Shown: positions 29,005 to 37,811 of the stretch, one piece after another
How the letters are laid out: every line of letters begins with the position of its first letter
Position numbering within the stretch: the first letter of the stretch is position 1
Assembly (NCBI GenBank): GCA_015501075.1
Contig: JADNYJ010000302.1
Location: forward strand, 1-39,618
DNA: 39,618 nucleotides
Source: Gymnopilus junonius
Taxonomy: Eukaryota > Basidiomycota > Agaricomycetes > Agaricales > Galerinaceae
Reading direction: 5' to 3'
Made by a program: the position numbers and the translations under genes
Notes under the pieces: generated by a model
Told to the model about the DNA's origin: nothing
Database searches by the model: none
Seen by the model: the letters and a program-made list of their open reading frames with translations, nothing else

Positions 29005-29035
29005 TGTAAAGTTGTCTTTCGCAGGGTGGCAGCCA
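29005..29035. other. Unassigned 31 bp between L8 and B5
   Basis: Sequence TGTAAAGTTGTCTTTCGCAG and 11 more bases match nothing else in the window. It may be filler DNA at a repair junction or a remnant of an older element. Confidence 0.4.
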
Positions 29036-29888
29036 GTGAAGTGCAGTCATCAATATAAGTGACCCAGTACCTATAGCCCTCAGGAGTTGGAGTACGAATG
29101 GGGCCATGCAGATCTGAGTGTACAAGCTCTAGAGGCTTGGTAGCTCTGCTGGGTGAAGTTGGGAAAGGATTGGAACGCATCTTGCCTGCTAAACAAGGCT
29201 CACAAACTAAGTCAGGCTTTTCCTTCAAATCCAGAGTCATTCCAGTCACCAGACCATTTCTGTGCATCTTAGAGATGTCTGCATGATTGTGGTGACAACA
29301 GCGACGATGCCAGAGTGTAGGAGTAAGTGGTAGCGTCGAAACCCAGTGTGCAGACTCTTGAGTAAGTGCGGTGCGTCCTCCCAGAATTGCAGAGTTGTTG
29401 GACTTCAAGGGAGCGTAGAATAGGGTCTCATTTGGCAGATTGAAGGCCATTTGCTCTGAATTGATGTGAATCTCAAAGCCCTTTACTCTGACAAGGTATA
29501 GGCATGAGAGAAGGTTTGATTGAAGTGCTGGTACATGAAGGACTCTAGAAAACTCTACTGGATGCATTGCCTGACCTCTAATAACTGGGTGAAATACCAC
29601 AGTTCCAATTCCTGCTGAACTAACAATACTGCCATCTGCTAACTTCACCCCAGTGCGAAAGGGAATGTAATTGCGCATCCAATGATGATGTGGGGTCATA
29701 TGAGATGTGGCACCTGTGTCTGCAGTCCAGTCATTATCAGCAGGTGGGAGTAAGGTAGAAGAGCGATGACTTGCATTTCCAGCGAATTCAGTCACTCCTG
29801 ATGAAGATGTGGAGTCTGTGGAGGCAGCTGCAGCTGCAGCCTTTGCTTTTCACACTTTTGGTGGCTTATTGGCCCAGATAGTGTGCTT
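29036..29888 (-). pseudogene. Copia-B copy B5: gag end, protease, integrase N-terminus
   Basis: One minus-strand frame reads from the Ala-rich end of gag through EFAGNASHRSSTLLPPADN and the protease DWTADTGATSHMTPH to the integrase zinc region WHRRCCHHNHADISKM...CEPCLAGKM and HSDLHGPI. This shows that gag and pol share a frame in Copia-B. On the left it is cut after DDCTSL near 29036. On the right it is joined near 29888 to the LINE linker (L9). No LTR is attached. Confidence 0.86.
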
Positions 29889-30640
29889 GGAAGTGAGTCG
29901 GCCAATACCCAACCCAAAGGCAGGTGTTAGCTAACTGCACGAACACTTGAAGGCAGTGTTCATCGCAAATAATTGCCTTAAGGTGTGACCACTTAATATG
30001 ATCAGGACCCAGCGCCGAGTTGTTAGAGCAAGATGCCAATGCCTCCTGCAGTTCTAACAGTGAAAAGGTGGTCCACTCGTGCACTTCCATATCGGGAAGG
30101 GAGGTGAGACCACTAATGTTGTATGTTCGGTCAGAGGCCGAATTGTACATGCCATGAAGGGCATCCCATAGGGAGGGCATATCATGGCAGGGCTGCCCAT
30201 TAAATTGGATAGCCTCGGAGGGTGGTAACTTGTGCTGCTGGATCCAATTCATAAGATCCCAGGGGTGCTTGTTGGTAGTAGCAACTTCAGTGATGCATTC
30301 ATCAAAGAACTTGCGCTTAGCAGCTTTGACAGCTTTATGAAAGATTTTATGGTTATCATGAGAGTTATCCCACTGATAAGCATCGAAGGAATCCTCACAG
30401 GAGTCGTCCCACCAAGGACGGGAGTGAGGAGAGATACGAATCATCTTGGAATACTTTTGCCAAGCATCCGAGAAGGCAGAGGCTACATCCGAAGATACAG
30501 CCTCCACCCGATCTGGGGAGACAATCGGCGCCAAGGGATCAATGCCCTGGAGCTTCTCAATGATGAACAACATGAAGTCATCCAATTGATCCGGTGGCAG
30601 TGAGTGCACCAGAACAGAGGCTGCTGCCGGAGTGACAGAA
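29889..30640 (-). pseudogene. LINE ORF2 linker (L9)
   Basis: An open stretch with RPWWDDSCEDSFDAYQWD, AAKRKFFDECITEVATTNK, WDLMNWIQQHKLPPSEAI and GPDHIKWSHLK, collinear with L5 and L10. It stops at the junction with B5 just before RT, after GYWPTHF. No RT sequence remains in this copy. Confidence 0.8.
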
Positions 30641-31365
30641 ATAGAACAAGCCAGCGGAACATGGTCCGATGGCCCGCGCCACAGTTCCCCTTGCCGAGTG
30701 CCTGCAGACAGCTCCTTGGTAGGCTGAATGAAGATGAGGTCGATGACTGACTCTCATAGTGATGGGTTACCAGGGATATGGGTGGGACCCGGATTGACTG
30801 GGAGAGAAAGCATCAGTCCCAGCATAGCTGCTGTGTTCAGCAAGTTGTTGGCTGTCGTCCGATGATGCAGGACACCAGGGTCCTACTTATTCGAATGACA
30901 GTTGAAGTCACCCCCCATGTAATGAAACATTGGGAGAAGGTCGGCCTGCTCAGTGAGCAAGTCGATAGCTGTGTGTTTGTCATCAGAATACACATTCAGT
31001 AAGTTAACAATGGTGTCCCCAGTAAACAGAGAAACCGCCATGATGTCATGGTGATCTATAAGATTGCGTCGCATAGCAGGGCGCCAGGGGTTCAGCCTCA
31101 TCGAAACATAGGTCAGAATGTGTGGCCGGAGCCCGGTGGGATTGGGCCGAACCATTGCCTTCCAATCAGGGTGGTTCGGGGCACCAATAACTGCCTCACC
31201 TTCAGTATCTCTCGAAGATGGGGCACATCATATCTCATGCCAAGGCGGCTCTTGCAAGAATATAACATCAAAAGAATCTTTTAGATGGTCTAGAAGTACA
31301 TTGATATGACCATAGTTCTGGTTACAATTGTACGAAATAATTCTAACATCCTCCTTTCTTCTCAT
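30641..31365 (-). pseudogene. LINE ORF2 endonuclease (APE type)
   Basis: ORF2 begins MRRKEDVRIISYNCNQNYG at 31365; the Asn in SYNCNQN fits the N-terminal EEP motif. VIFLQEPPW carries the catalytic Glu. A TGA follows after WHEI where L10 has a CGA codon. VRPNPTGLRPHILTYVSMRL, YMGGDFNCHSN (then TAG for Trp), VIDLIF and GPSDHVPLAC complete the fold. It nicks the target for primed reverse transcription. It is broken by at least two stops and several indels. Confidence 0.85.
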
Positions 31366-31367
31366 TA
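31363..31367 (-). promoter_or_regulatory. ORF1 stop / ORF2 start overlap (TAATG)
   Basis: On the minus strand ORF1 ends TAA and ORF2 starts ATG, sharing the A at 31365. This one-base overlap is the layout used for termination-reinitiation in the silkworm LINE SART1. The same TAATG is present at 39611-39615 in L10, so it is not a chance feature of one copy. Confidence 0.7.
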
Positions 31368-32780
31368 CCGAGCTAGAGGAGGGACGTTAGACGTCAAGGT
31401 CCAGAGTGCGCGTTTATCATGTACCTCGCGGTATTTAGCTATGATCCAATCATGATCGAAGCAGTGTTCCCAGAACTTGCAATTGCATCCTGTGGCAGGG
31501 TGCTTGCCCTGGCAATTGGGACAGCAGGCCTTGTGGGGGCATGGCTCACCAGCTGGAGTGGGGTGGTGCATACCGTCCGAATCCGGCGGAGGCCGGTTGC
31601 AGCAAGGCGCAAGGGCGCGATGCTCGTCAGTGGCATGGGGCCCACTGCACTGTGCACAGCGGCGCTGGTGGGCCCTACAATCCTTGGTGAGATGACCCCA
31701 GCGCTGGCAGCGCTGGCACATGGGGACACCTCGTCGGGCGGCAGCTGGCTTTACATAAAGCAGCTTGTCCTTATAGCAAAAAGCCTTATTGATAAGCGTC
31801 TTCACAGTTCGTCCAGTCTGGGAGTCCCAGATCTCAAAGTAGCAGTCGAACTTGGAGCTCTTTGCTGATTGACATACGAGGCGTGCATGCCCCACAAAAG
31901 GAATGCCCGAGAAGAGAGGGGCCCTTTCGAGTGCTCTCTCAATGTCGGCGATGGTGGTGGGGGTCTTCTGGAAGACATCTGAATAGCAGGGAACATCCAG
32001 AACCTTCAGGAAGGCTTTGGACATCGGTAGACTGACCCAGGGTGTCAGCTCCTTATTAGCATCAGAGGTGCCCTGGACAATGTTATAGATTGCACCCTGA
32101 AGGAGCATAAGCTCATCAGTCGTGGGTACATAGTTGGTGTGCAGGGCCCACCCACGATAGGCAGGCTCCGCAGAAGTGATCTGAATATCGAATCGGTCAA
32201 GGGCCATCATCCGGTTGATCTCGTCAACCAGCGTAGCAAGTATAACGTTCATTGGCGCACAGTTGTTGAACACCACGAGAACCTGGCAGCGCATCGGGCC
32301 TGCCGTGACAAAGTCCAGCCCTTTAGACTTGGCTGGGGTAGAGGGTCTAGTCAGGCCCTGGTCCAGGTTTGCGGCACCATTTGAGTGACAGCACATTCAA
32401 AGTAGCGATTAGTAAGCGATCTGCAGGTCGAGGACCCCGGAACTGGTGTCCGGAGTTTCGAGGCAAAGGAGCGCTTGGGATGGGAAGAGAGAGGAACGGG
32501 AGGGGGCCCTGGAGGGGGTGGCCTCTGATATTGGACCAGCTTCGCCTTCTGTTTGCGGGGCTGAAGCTTGGTATGAGACGGAGCAGGAGCGGGTGCCTTG
32601 GGGGGCTCCCCAGGTTCCGCTGGAGGGCCAGTTTGCTTTGGGGGGGCAGACTGGGAAGATGAAGGCTCAGGAGGGGGAGCAGAGGCTTCCCCTTGAGTCT
32701 TCGCTAGGTCTCAATATATGAGGTCCACTAGGGAGCTATCAGAATTGATGAGATTGCGGATGATTGACCATCTAAGAGAT
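31365..32780 (-). pseudogene. LINE ORF1, central region and zinc knuckles
   Basis: From about 32396 the frame is open for 343 codons: MNVILATLVDEINRMMALDRF, YRGWALHTNYVPTTDELMLL, SKFDCYFEIWDSQTGRT, then CQRCQRWGHLTKDC (Cx2Cx4Hx4C), CAQCSGPHATDEH and CPNCQGKHPATGC (Cx2Cx3Hx4C), then a Trp-rich tail ending PPLAR. Upstream (32400-32780) is the Pro-rich segment with frame changes. Three Cys/His clusters are usual for nucleic-acid-binding ORF1 proteins of APE-type LINEs with RNase H. Confidence 0.83.
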
Positions 32781-32785
32781 GGCGA

Positions 32786-33310
32786 TCATGCACTGACACC
32801 CATGGCCTCCTTGGCCCAAGGGGAAGTAGTGACCGAATTCACTATCCTAGTGAAAAGGCTGGCATAATCAGGGCGATCTGCCCCTGATAAAGTAGAAGGA
32901 CTGTTGGACATCATGAATGAGCCAATGGTCTTCAGTGACTCAGCCACAGCAACCCAATCCCCCTCCGATCCTGTGAGAGAAAGGGCAGTAGGCTGCGGCT
33001 CTGGAGAGGTGCTTGCGAGAGGAAAATGAACTGTATCCTCATCCTCCCCCATGGAAACATTGGGGGATGAAGTCCTCGAAGCAATGGGAGTAGTGGCCCG
33101 CGAGTGGATCGCTGACCGAGACTCAGTCTCCTCCCGCTCGTGAGGAGTGGGGGTGGCTGAAGCATATCTCTCTCGAACGGATTGAGAGGATGAAGAACCC
33201 TCAGGGGTTGGGGATTTGTTGCTCGAAGCTCCGACAGGTGGAATACGCCTGCCAGAGGCAGAAAGGGTGGGGCGCTTGGGCACGGATGACGATGATCGCT
33301 CGGACATCAT
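32786..33310 (-). pseudogene. LINE ORF1 N-terminal region (L9)
   Basis: 174 codons from ATG at 33310 (MMSERSSSSVPKRPTLSASG) to a TGA after AMGVSA. It is Ser/Arg/Pro-rich with an acidic patch GEDEDTVHF and the block SEGDWVAVAESLKTIGSFMM, and has no obvious fold. The TGA is shared with L7, and sequence after it is homologous between the copies (SPSLRWSI...RNLI), so ORF1 probably continued with a CGA or TGG codon here. Confidence 0.78.
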
Positions 33311-33352
33311 CTTGCACTAAAGGTGCATACACACTTGAATAACTGTAGACAG
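33311..33352 (-). other. LINE 5' UTR, proximal part, with DNA-element target duplication
   Basis: CTTGCACTAAAGGTGCATAC and following bases match the 5' UTR of L2 and L7. It ends in GTAGACAG (33345-33352), the left copy of the 8-bp target duplication. Confidence 0.82.
33345..33352 (+). repeat. 8-bp target site duplication, left (GTAGACAG)
   Basis: Identical to 36395-36402. The uninterrupted LINE 5' UTR (L2, near 1618-1627) has a single GTAAACAG followed by CTATCC. Confidence 0.9.
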
Positions 33353-33391
33353 GAGGTCTTTACACTCCCCCCCATATTTAGGTTGGACTCC
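33353..33391 (+). repeat. Terminal inverted repeat, left
   Basis: GAGGTCTTTACACTCCCCCC onward to GGACTCC, compared with the reverse complement of 36356-36394 (CAGTACTTAGCACTCCCCCC onward to GGACTCC). Confidence 0.65.
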
Positions 33392-33900
33392 ACTGGGAGT
33401 CCCAAGTCCCATGGGAGTCCAATGGATTCCCAGGGACTCCCAGGGAGTCACATGGGAGTTGCTGGACTACCAGAGACTCCCATGGGAGTCCCAAGGAGTC
33501 CCAAGAAGTCCCAAGGAGTCCTATGGGAGTCCCAACTTAGTCCCACCTAGTCCCAGGGAATCCCAACTCAGTCCCACTCAATCCCATGGGAGTCCCAACC
33601 CAGTCCCACTCAGTCCTATGGGAGTCCTTGGGAGTCCCAACCCAGTCCCACTCAGTTCCATGGAGTCCCAACCCAGTCCCACTCAGTCCCAACTCAGTCC
33701 TGCCCAGTCCTGCTCAGTCCCAGGGAGTCCCAAGGAATCCCAATTCAGTCCCACCCAGTCTGACTTAGTCCCACTCAGTCCCAAGTCAGTCCCACTCAGT
33801 CCCACTCAGTCCCAAGTCAGTCCCACTCAGTCCCACTCAGTCCCACTCAGTCCACTCAGTCCCAAGTCAGTCCCACTCAGTCCCACTCAGTCCCAACTTA
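33390..33900 (+). repeat. Left minisatellite array (CAGTCCCA family)
   Basis: Outer part: near-palindromic GGGAGTCCC and CATGGGAGTCC units. Inner part: regular ACTCAGTCCC units of 10 bp with 11-bp AAGTCAGTCCC variants. All inner units point the same way as those in the right array. Apparent Ser-Pro-Thr-Gln reading frames across it are an effect of the repeat. Confidence 0.88.
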
Positions 33901-34119
33901 TTCTAGCCAGTTTTGCAAATCACATAAATAGATATAGGGACTTTCATCAATCAGGCTACTTTAAAAAGTGCTTTTTAATAAATATTATACTTCTAGTGAG
34001 TCTTAGGTTCAATTTACATATGTGCTATTTAGTTTTAATTTGCTATATATAATACATTGATACACCTGATGTAGGAAGGTGTGAACAAAGCTTAAAATAC
34101 ATACTATCTTCTCTTGAAT
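33901..34119. other. AT-rich segment of the DNA element
   Basis: Unique AT-rich sequence, much richer in A and T than the LINE and copia DNA around it. No gene or repeat is seen. Confidence 0.4.
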
Positions 34120-34678
34120 TTATTGCTTTGCATCTAGAGTATGGACTAGCTTATGTGTTTCTTGCATTTTGGCAAGAAAATAGGATTTTTGCTTTGAATC
34201 CATGCTAGGTGTAAATTTAGCAATGCCACTCACTAGTTCATTGGATGTCTTTTGTAATAGGGAGAATACCAAGGACTTCAGAGGTGCACATATAAAGACT
34301 CTCATTAATCTACCTGTGAGTTTATAAGAGTCAATAAGCATATTGCAAAGGGTGCTTAAATGTTCCTGAATCTTATTTGTAGTCTATATAGAAAAATAAC
34401 TTTAGTATTACAAAATTTGAAATACACACTACCTTCTGTTGAATTTGTTCCTCATGCACAGCATTGCTATATATTGGTAGGCCACTAGCTTTTTTGGCTA
34501 AACCTATAGCTGTGCAGAGTGCAATACTAGGCAAATCAGATAAAAATCCATCTCTGATAAGGTCAAGGATACTGTGTACTGTCTGCCATATGTATGAGTT
34601 TGTTGAACAGAGAAATACCATTAGTTGCATCTTTGAAAAGTCTATAGCTTTTGGAAAACATTTGCAACCCTTGGACAA
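34120..34678 (-). CDS. Captured or element-borne gene fragment, two exons
   Basis: Exon 1 lies at 34678-34433 (minus), a GT-AG intron of 61 bp at 34432-34372, and exon 2 at 34371-34120, ending in TAA after TLDAKQ. Joining them keeps phase exactly (82 codons, then IQEHLSTLCN-MLIDSYKL). A TACTAAA branch-point-like motif is in the intron. The spliced product is at least 165 residues, seems helical, and includes SKGCKCFPKAIDFSKMQLM, DLIRDGFLSDLPSIALCTAI and AKFTPSMDSKQKSYFLAKMQ. I do not recognise the family. No ATG starts exon 1 and a TAA lies just upstream, so it is a 5'-incomplete gene. Confidence 0.5.
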
Positions 34679-35000
34679 AGAATGTTAATCAAACCAGGCT
34701 ATTGAAGCCAGCCTATTATCTACTTCTATAAGAAAATCTCAGTCTTCCAAGTCTTCATTTCAGACATTGTCAGCTATTTTGACTTTATATGTAAATTATA
34801 AGGTAGACAAACCAAACTTATTGAAAAACTCAATCCTCATGGGAGGTGAATCAGCAACAGTCACTGATAATACACCACAAAATAATTCTTTATCAATCAA
34901 AACTCTCTAGTGGATAGGGCACAAAATTTAGAACTAGGGTGAGTTTGGACCATGAAAAATGCCTCCAGAAGAGCAAATTTTATTTGTTAATTGATGAAAA
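34679..35000 (-). pseudogene. Likely upstream remnants of the same gene
   Basis: Short coding-like stretches in the same direction: DFLIEVDNRLASIAWFD just upstream of exon 1, then VLIDKELFCGVLSVTVADSP and MRIEFFNKFGLSTL, then FALLEAFFMVQTHPSSKFCA. They are separated by stops and a frame change, which suggests earlier exons that are degraded or contain unrecognised introns. This is inference from composition and order only. Confidence 0.3.
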
Positions 35001-35280
35001 AAATATACACAATTTCTTAGGCAGAAAAGGCACAGACTGATGATACTAAGCATTATGAGATTAGAATACAGATAATGATATAGAGCTTGTGCAAAAGACT
35101 AGAGGTTTCAAGAAAAAAAATAATCTACCAAAAAATAAAAATCTCCAGTGAGCACATTCTATAAATGAGTGCCTGGCTCTACCTTGAAATTTTGATGAAT
35201 CTCTGTAATGAGAAACTGAACATACCTATGTGCCCATTACTGTCTCAATTATAATTAATTACTTTATTAGTCTAATTTTC
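35001..35280. other. AT-rich segment, nothing recognised
   Basis: Long A and T runs with no gene, repeat or motif that I can support. Confidence 0.35.
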
Positions 35281-35735
35281 CTACCATGGTTTATTTATCT
35301 GCAGCCCAGAGTCTCGCCATCATAGCTGTTCTGCACTATAACACCCAGAATATTCCCACCACTGACAGCATGGGACAGGCCATGATTTCAAATCATCCTC
35401 ATTTCATTCTCAACTTCAATGAATCAAGTCATCCCCTGAGTTGCCTACCGTGGTCTATTTATGGGCAGACTACAGGCTGGCCATCACAGCTGTTCTGCAC
35501 CATGACGCCCAGAATATTCCCACCACTGACAGCATGGGAAAGGCCATGATTTCAAATCATCCCCATTTCGATCTCAACTGCAGGTATTGATTCTGGAGGT
35601 GTGTTTGCAAAACAGCCAGCAGCTCTGTAGGACAACAACTCGCTTACATTGCAGGCACTCTGCACCATGTCATCCAGAATATTCCCACCACTGACAGCAT
35701 GGGACATCATAGCTGTTCTGCACTATGGCAAACAA
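35281..35735 (+). repeat. Imperfect tandem duplication (about 165 bp unit)
   Basis: Two long units (35281-35445 and 35446-35600) share TCTATTTAT, CATCA(T/C)AGCTGTTCTGCAC, CCAGAATATTCCCACCACTG, ACAGCATGGGA and CCATGATTTCAAATCATCC. A third partial unit (35655-35705) and a scrap of a fourth (35706-35730) follow. The inner boundary of the right minisatellite begins just after. Confidence 0.75.
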
Positions 35736-35749
35736 AAGTCCTACCTACA

Positions 35750-36363
35750 TATTCTCAACCCAGTTCTAACCTAGTCCCAACCCAGTTCCAACCTAGTCCC
35801 ATCCAGTCACAACCTAGTCTCACTTAGTCCCAAGTCAGTCCCACTTAGTCCCCAGTCAGTCCCACTCAATCCCATGGGAGTCCCAACTCAGTCCCAACTC
35901 AGTCCTACCCAGTCCCAACTCAGTCCTACCCAGTCCCAACTCAGTCCCACTCAATCCCATGGGAGTCCCACTCAGTCCCAGGGAGTCCCACTCAGTCCCA
36001 GAGAGTCCCAACTTAGTCCCAGGGAGTCCCAACTCAGTCCCAACTCAGTCCCACTCAATCCCATGGGAGTCCCAGGGAGTCCCAACTCAGTCCCACTCAA
36101 TCCCATGGGAGTCCCAGGGAGTCCCAACACAGTCCCACTCAGTCCCATGGGAGTCCCAACACAGTCCCAGGGAGTCCCAACACAGTCCCAACACAGTCCC
36201 ATGGGAGTCCCAACCCAGTCCCATCTAGTCCCAACCCAGTCCCACTCAATCCCATAGGAGTCCCAACCCAGTCCCAGGGATTCTATGGAGTCCCAATAGA
36301 CTCCCAAGGAGTCCCTGGGAGTCCCAGGGATTATGGAGTCCCATGGACTCCCATGGGAGTCCA
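35750..36363 (+). repeat. Right minisatellite array (CAGTCCCA family)
   Basis: Inner part with CAACCTAGTCCCA and ACTCAGTCCCA units. Outer part is dominated by CATGGGAGTCCCA and GGGAGTCCCAGGG, ending with a perfect 20-bp palindrome, TGGACTCCCATGGGAGTCCA, at 36344-36363. The composition gradient mirrors the left array. Confidence 0.88.
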
Positions 36364-36394
36364 GAGACAATTTGGGGGGGAGTGCTAAGTACTG
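36356..36394 (-). repeat. Terminal inverted repeat, right
   Basis: Ends ...GGGGGGGAGTGCTAAGTACTG. Read on the minus strand it begins CAGTACTTAGCACTCC, pairing with the left end. Confidence 0.65.
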
Positions 36395-36402
36395 GTAGAC
36401 AG
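36395..36402 (+). repeat. 8-bp target site duplication, right (GTAGACAG)
   Basis: Identical to 33345-33352. LINE 5' UTR resumes with CTATCCAAGGACC. Confidence 0.9.
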
Positions 36403-36495
36403 CTATCCAAGGACCAGATTGCAGGTTGTAGAGAGAAATTGTGGTGTTGCGAGGTATCGACATTTTGCGATGGTGGTGGTCTGTGGGAAAGAAGG
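36403..36495 (-). mobile_element. LINE copy L9, distal 5' UTR
   Basis: Matches the 5' UTR of L2 and L7 up to the CCTTCTTTCCCAC terminus. Directly beyond it, with no poly(A), lies the 3' end of L10, so L10 and L9 are head-to-tail on the minus strand. Confidence 0.83.
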
Positions 36496-36896
36496 ATGGA
36501 TTTATATACCGGTGCGCGAAAGCAGTCCGGTCGCAGATATACATACACCCAAGTAATCTACCGTTAAACTATGCCTAGTGTGAGACTGGCTCTCACGGGC
36601 CAACTTAGGACCACAAAACAGTGGGCCCGTACTCTCATTGATGCCAATGGAAGGGCACCGGAAGGGGGGCCCACCAGCCAAACCCGACAGCCCAGGATGC
36701 GCACATACTGTGTTAGCCACTGAAGGCAGACCATTTCGGGTCGCCGAAGCAGGGGGCCACACTTGTCTGTCGATAGCGCCGAAGCTCCAGAACCCAGACC
36801 CCCACCCTCAACCCAGCAAAGCCGAAGCCCGCCAAGTATTAGGACTCTGTTCTGAGTGCACCCCAAACCAATGAATCCAGCCAACAGGAACAACAC

Positions 36897-37811
36897 CTAC
36901 CTTGCCCGACCAAATCCGACACCCCGAGGGGGGCGGTTGAAGGCGAATGCCATGGGGTTAGCCTTCAAAAAGGAAACGAGCTGATCCAGACGAACTGGAT
37001 AGTCATGACGGTCGTGCTGGGGACACGTCCGGAATAAGTGGTCACGAGTTTGGGTATGGTGGCCGCACTCGCAACTGGTGGACTCAGGAATGTTGAATCG
37101 AGAGTAATACTCCCCGATGGGAGCATGGTTGGTGATGGCGTGAGTGACCCTTGTAAACAGAGTCAAGTCGCCGCCTGCAGCTTGAAGCCAGGGGCCACCT
37201 CATTTGGCCCGTGGTTCGAGTCGACCCCCGTCAAGGTCGGTGAGAGACAGAAAATGTCGCCCTGAGTATGAAGGTTGCTGGAACAACTCTTGCCAGCCTT
37301 CCCCCGGATTATCATCAGCTGCTTTACGCAGCGAGGCAAGTGAGTGGGGGGTGTTAGGCCCCACCGCTACAGAAAGCTCAGTTGCCATGAGGTGAGCCTG
37401 ATAGTGTATGCCCCACTTCAGAGAAGATGGGACATGATGAAGGGAGATGTGGCGGTCAGGGCCTCTGGTCCACCACTCTGTAAGGGCGTGGATAACGGCC
37501 AAGGAATGACCCTGGCCGGAATGCACGGAAGCATCAAGCAGACTCCCCAAAGCCTTGGTGGAATCCGACATGATAACAATGTAGTCACAATTGTCCATGG
37601 TGCAAGCCCGGACAATTGCAGTACGAAGGGAGTAAAGCTCAGCATCCTCTGCAAGAGCACTCCCAGCCGCATAGCGAGATGCGTGCACCTCAACTCCTTG
37701 GTGAAATACAAGCGAGGCTGCAATAGCCTGCTTGTTCTGGTCAGTGGGATGACTACCATCGCCGACACAGATCAGAGTGGACGGTTCCTGCTTCGAAGCT
37801 TCCCAGAAACC
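36897..37811 (-). pseudogene. LINE ORF2 RNase H and finger (L10)
   Basis: RNase H with all three acidic positions: ICVGDGSHP (Asp kept), AEDAELYSLRTAI (Glu) and IMSDSTKAL (Asp). The frame is open from WEASKQEPST to EPRAK and TGA at 37200-37202. Then LTLFTRVTHAITNHAP and CECGHHTQTRDHLFRTCPQHD are open to PPRGVG. Six bases around the usual stop are lost, so the frame ends at 36897. Of all copies, this RNase H is the best preserved. Confidence 0.84.

Larger units (their letters stand above)
29889..33352 (-). mobile_element. LINE copy L9, 5' UTR to ORF2 linker
   Basis: The most complete 5' portion of the LINE: 5' UTR, ORF1 with zinc knuckles, the ORF1/ORF2 overlap, endonuclease and linker, on the minus strand. 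It ends at 29889 at the start of the RT region, joined to Copia-B gag. The 5' UTR is split by the DNA element and finishes at 36403-36495. Confidence 0.88.
33353..36394. mobile_element. DNA-transposon-like element, 3042 bp, with terminal inverted repeats
   Basis: It sits in the LINE 5' UTR between perfect 8-bp duplications. The ends are imperfect inverted repeats: 28 of 39 positions match by eye, including CACTCCCCCCCA exactly, with the outer ends less alike. Inside are a ~10-bp minisatellite at each end (33390-33900, 35750-36363), an AT-rich core with an intron-containing gene fragment, and a tandem block. I see no transposase, so it is probably non-autonomous. An 8-bp duplication fits hAT, P, KDZ or some Mutator-like families; I cannot choose among them. 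Confidence 0.75.

Noticed and set aside
33390..33900. CRISPR-like direct repeats
   Set aside because: Units are about 10 bp with no unique spacers of fixed length, in a eukaryotic setting; this is a minisatellite.
33411..34052. Ser-Pro-Thr-Gln-rich open frames (also 35874-36257, 35959-36228 and antisense)
   Set aside because: They are translations of the ~10-bp repeat in every frame and carry no other protein signal.
35286..35549. 87-codon frame in the tandem duplication
   Set aside because: The two duplicated units are read in different frames within it, so it is not conserved as protein.
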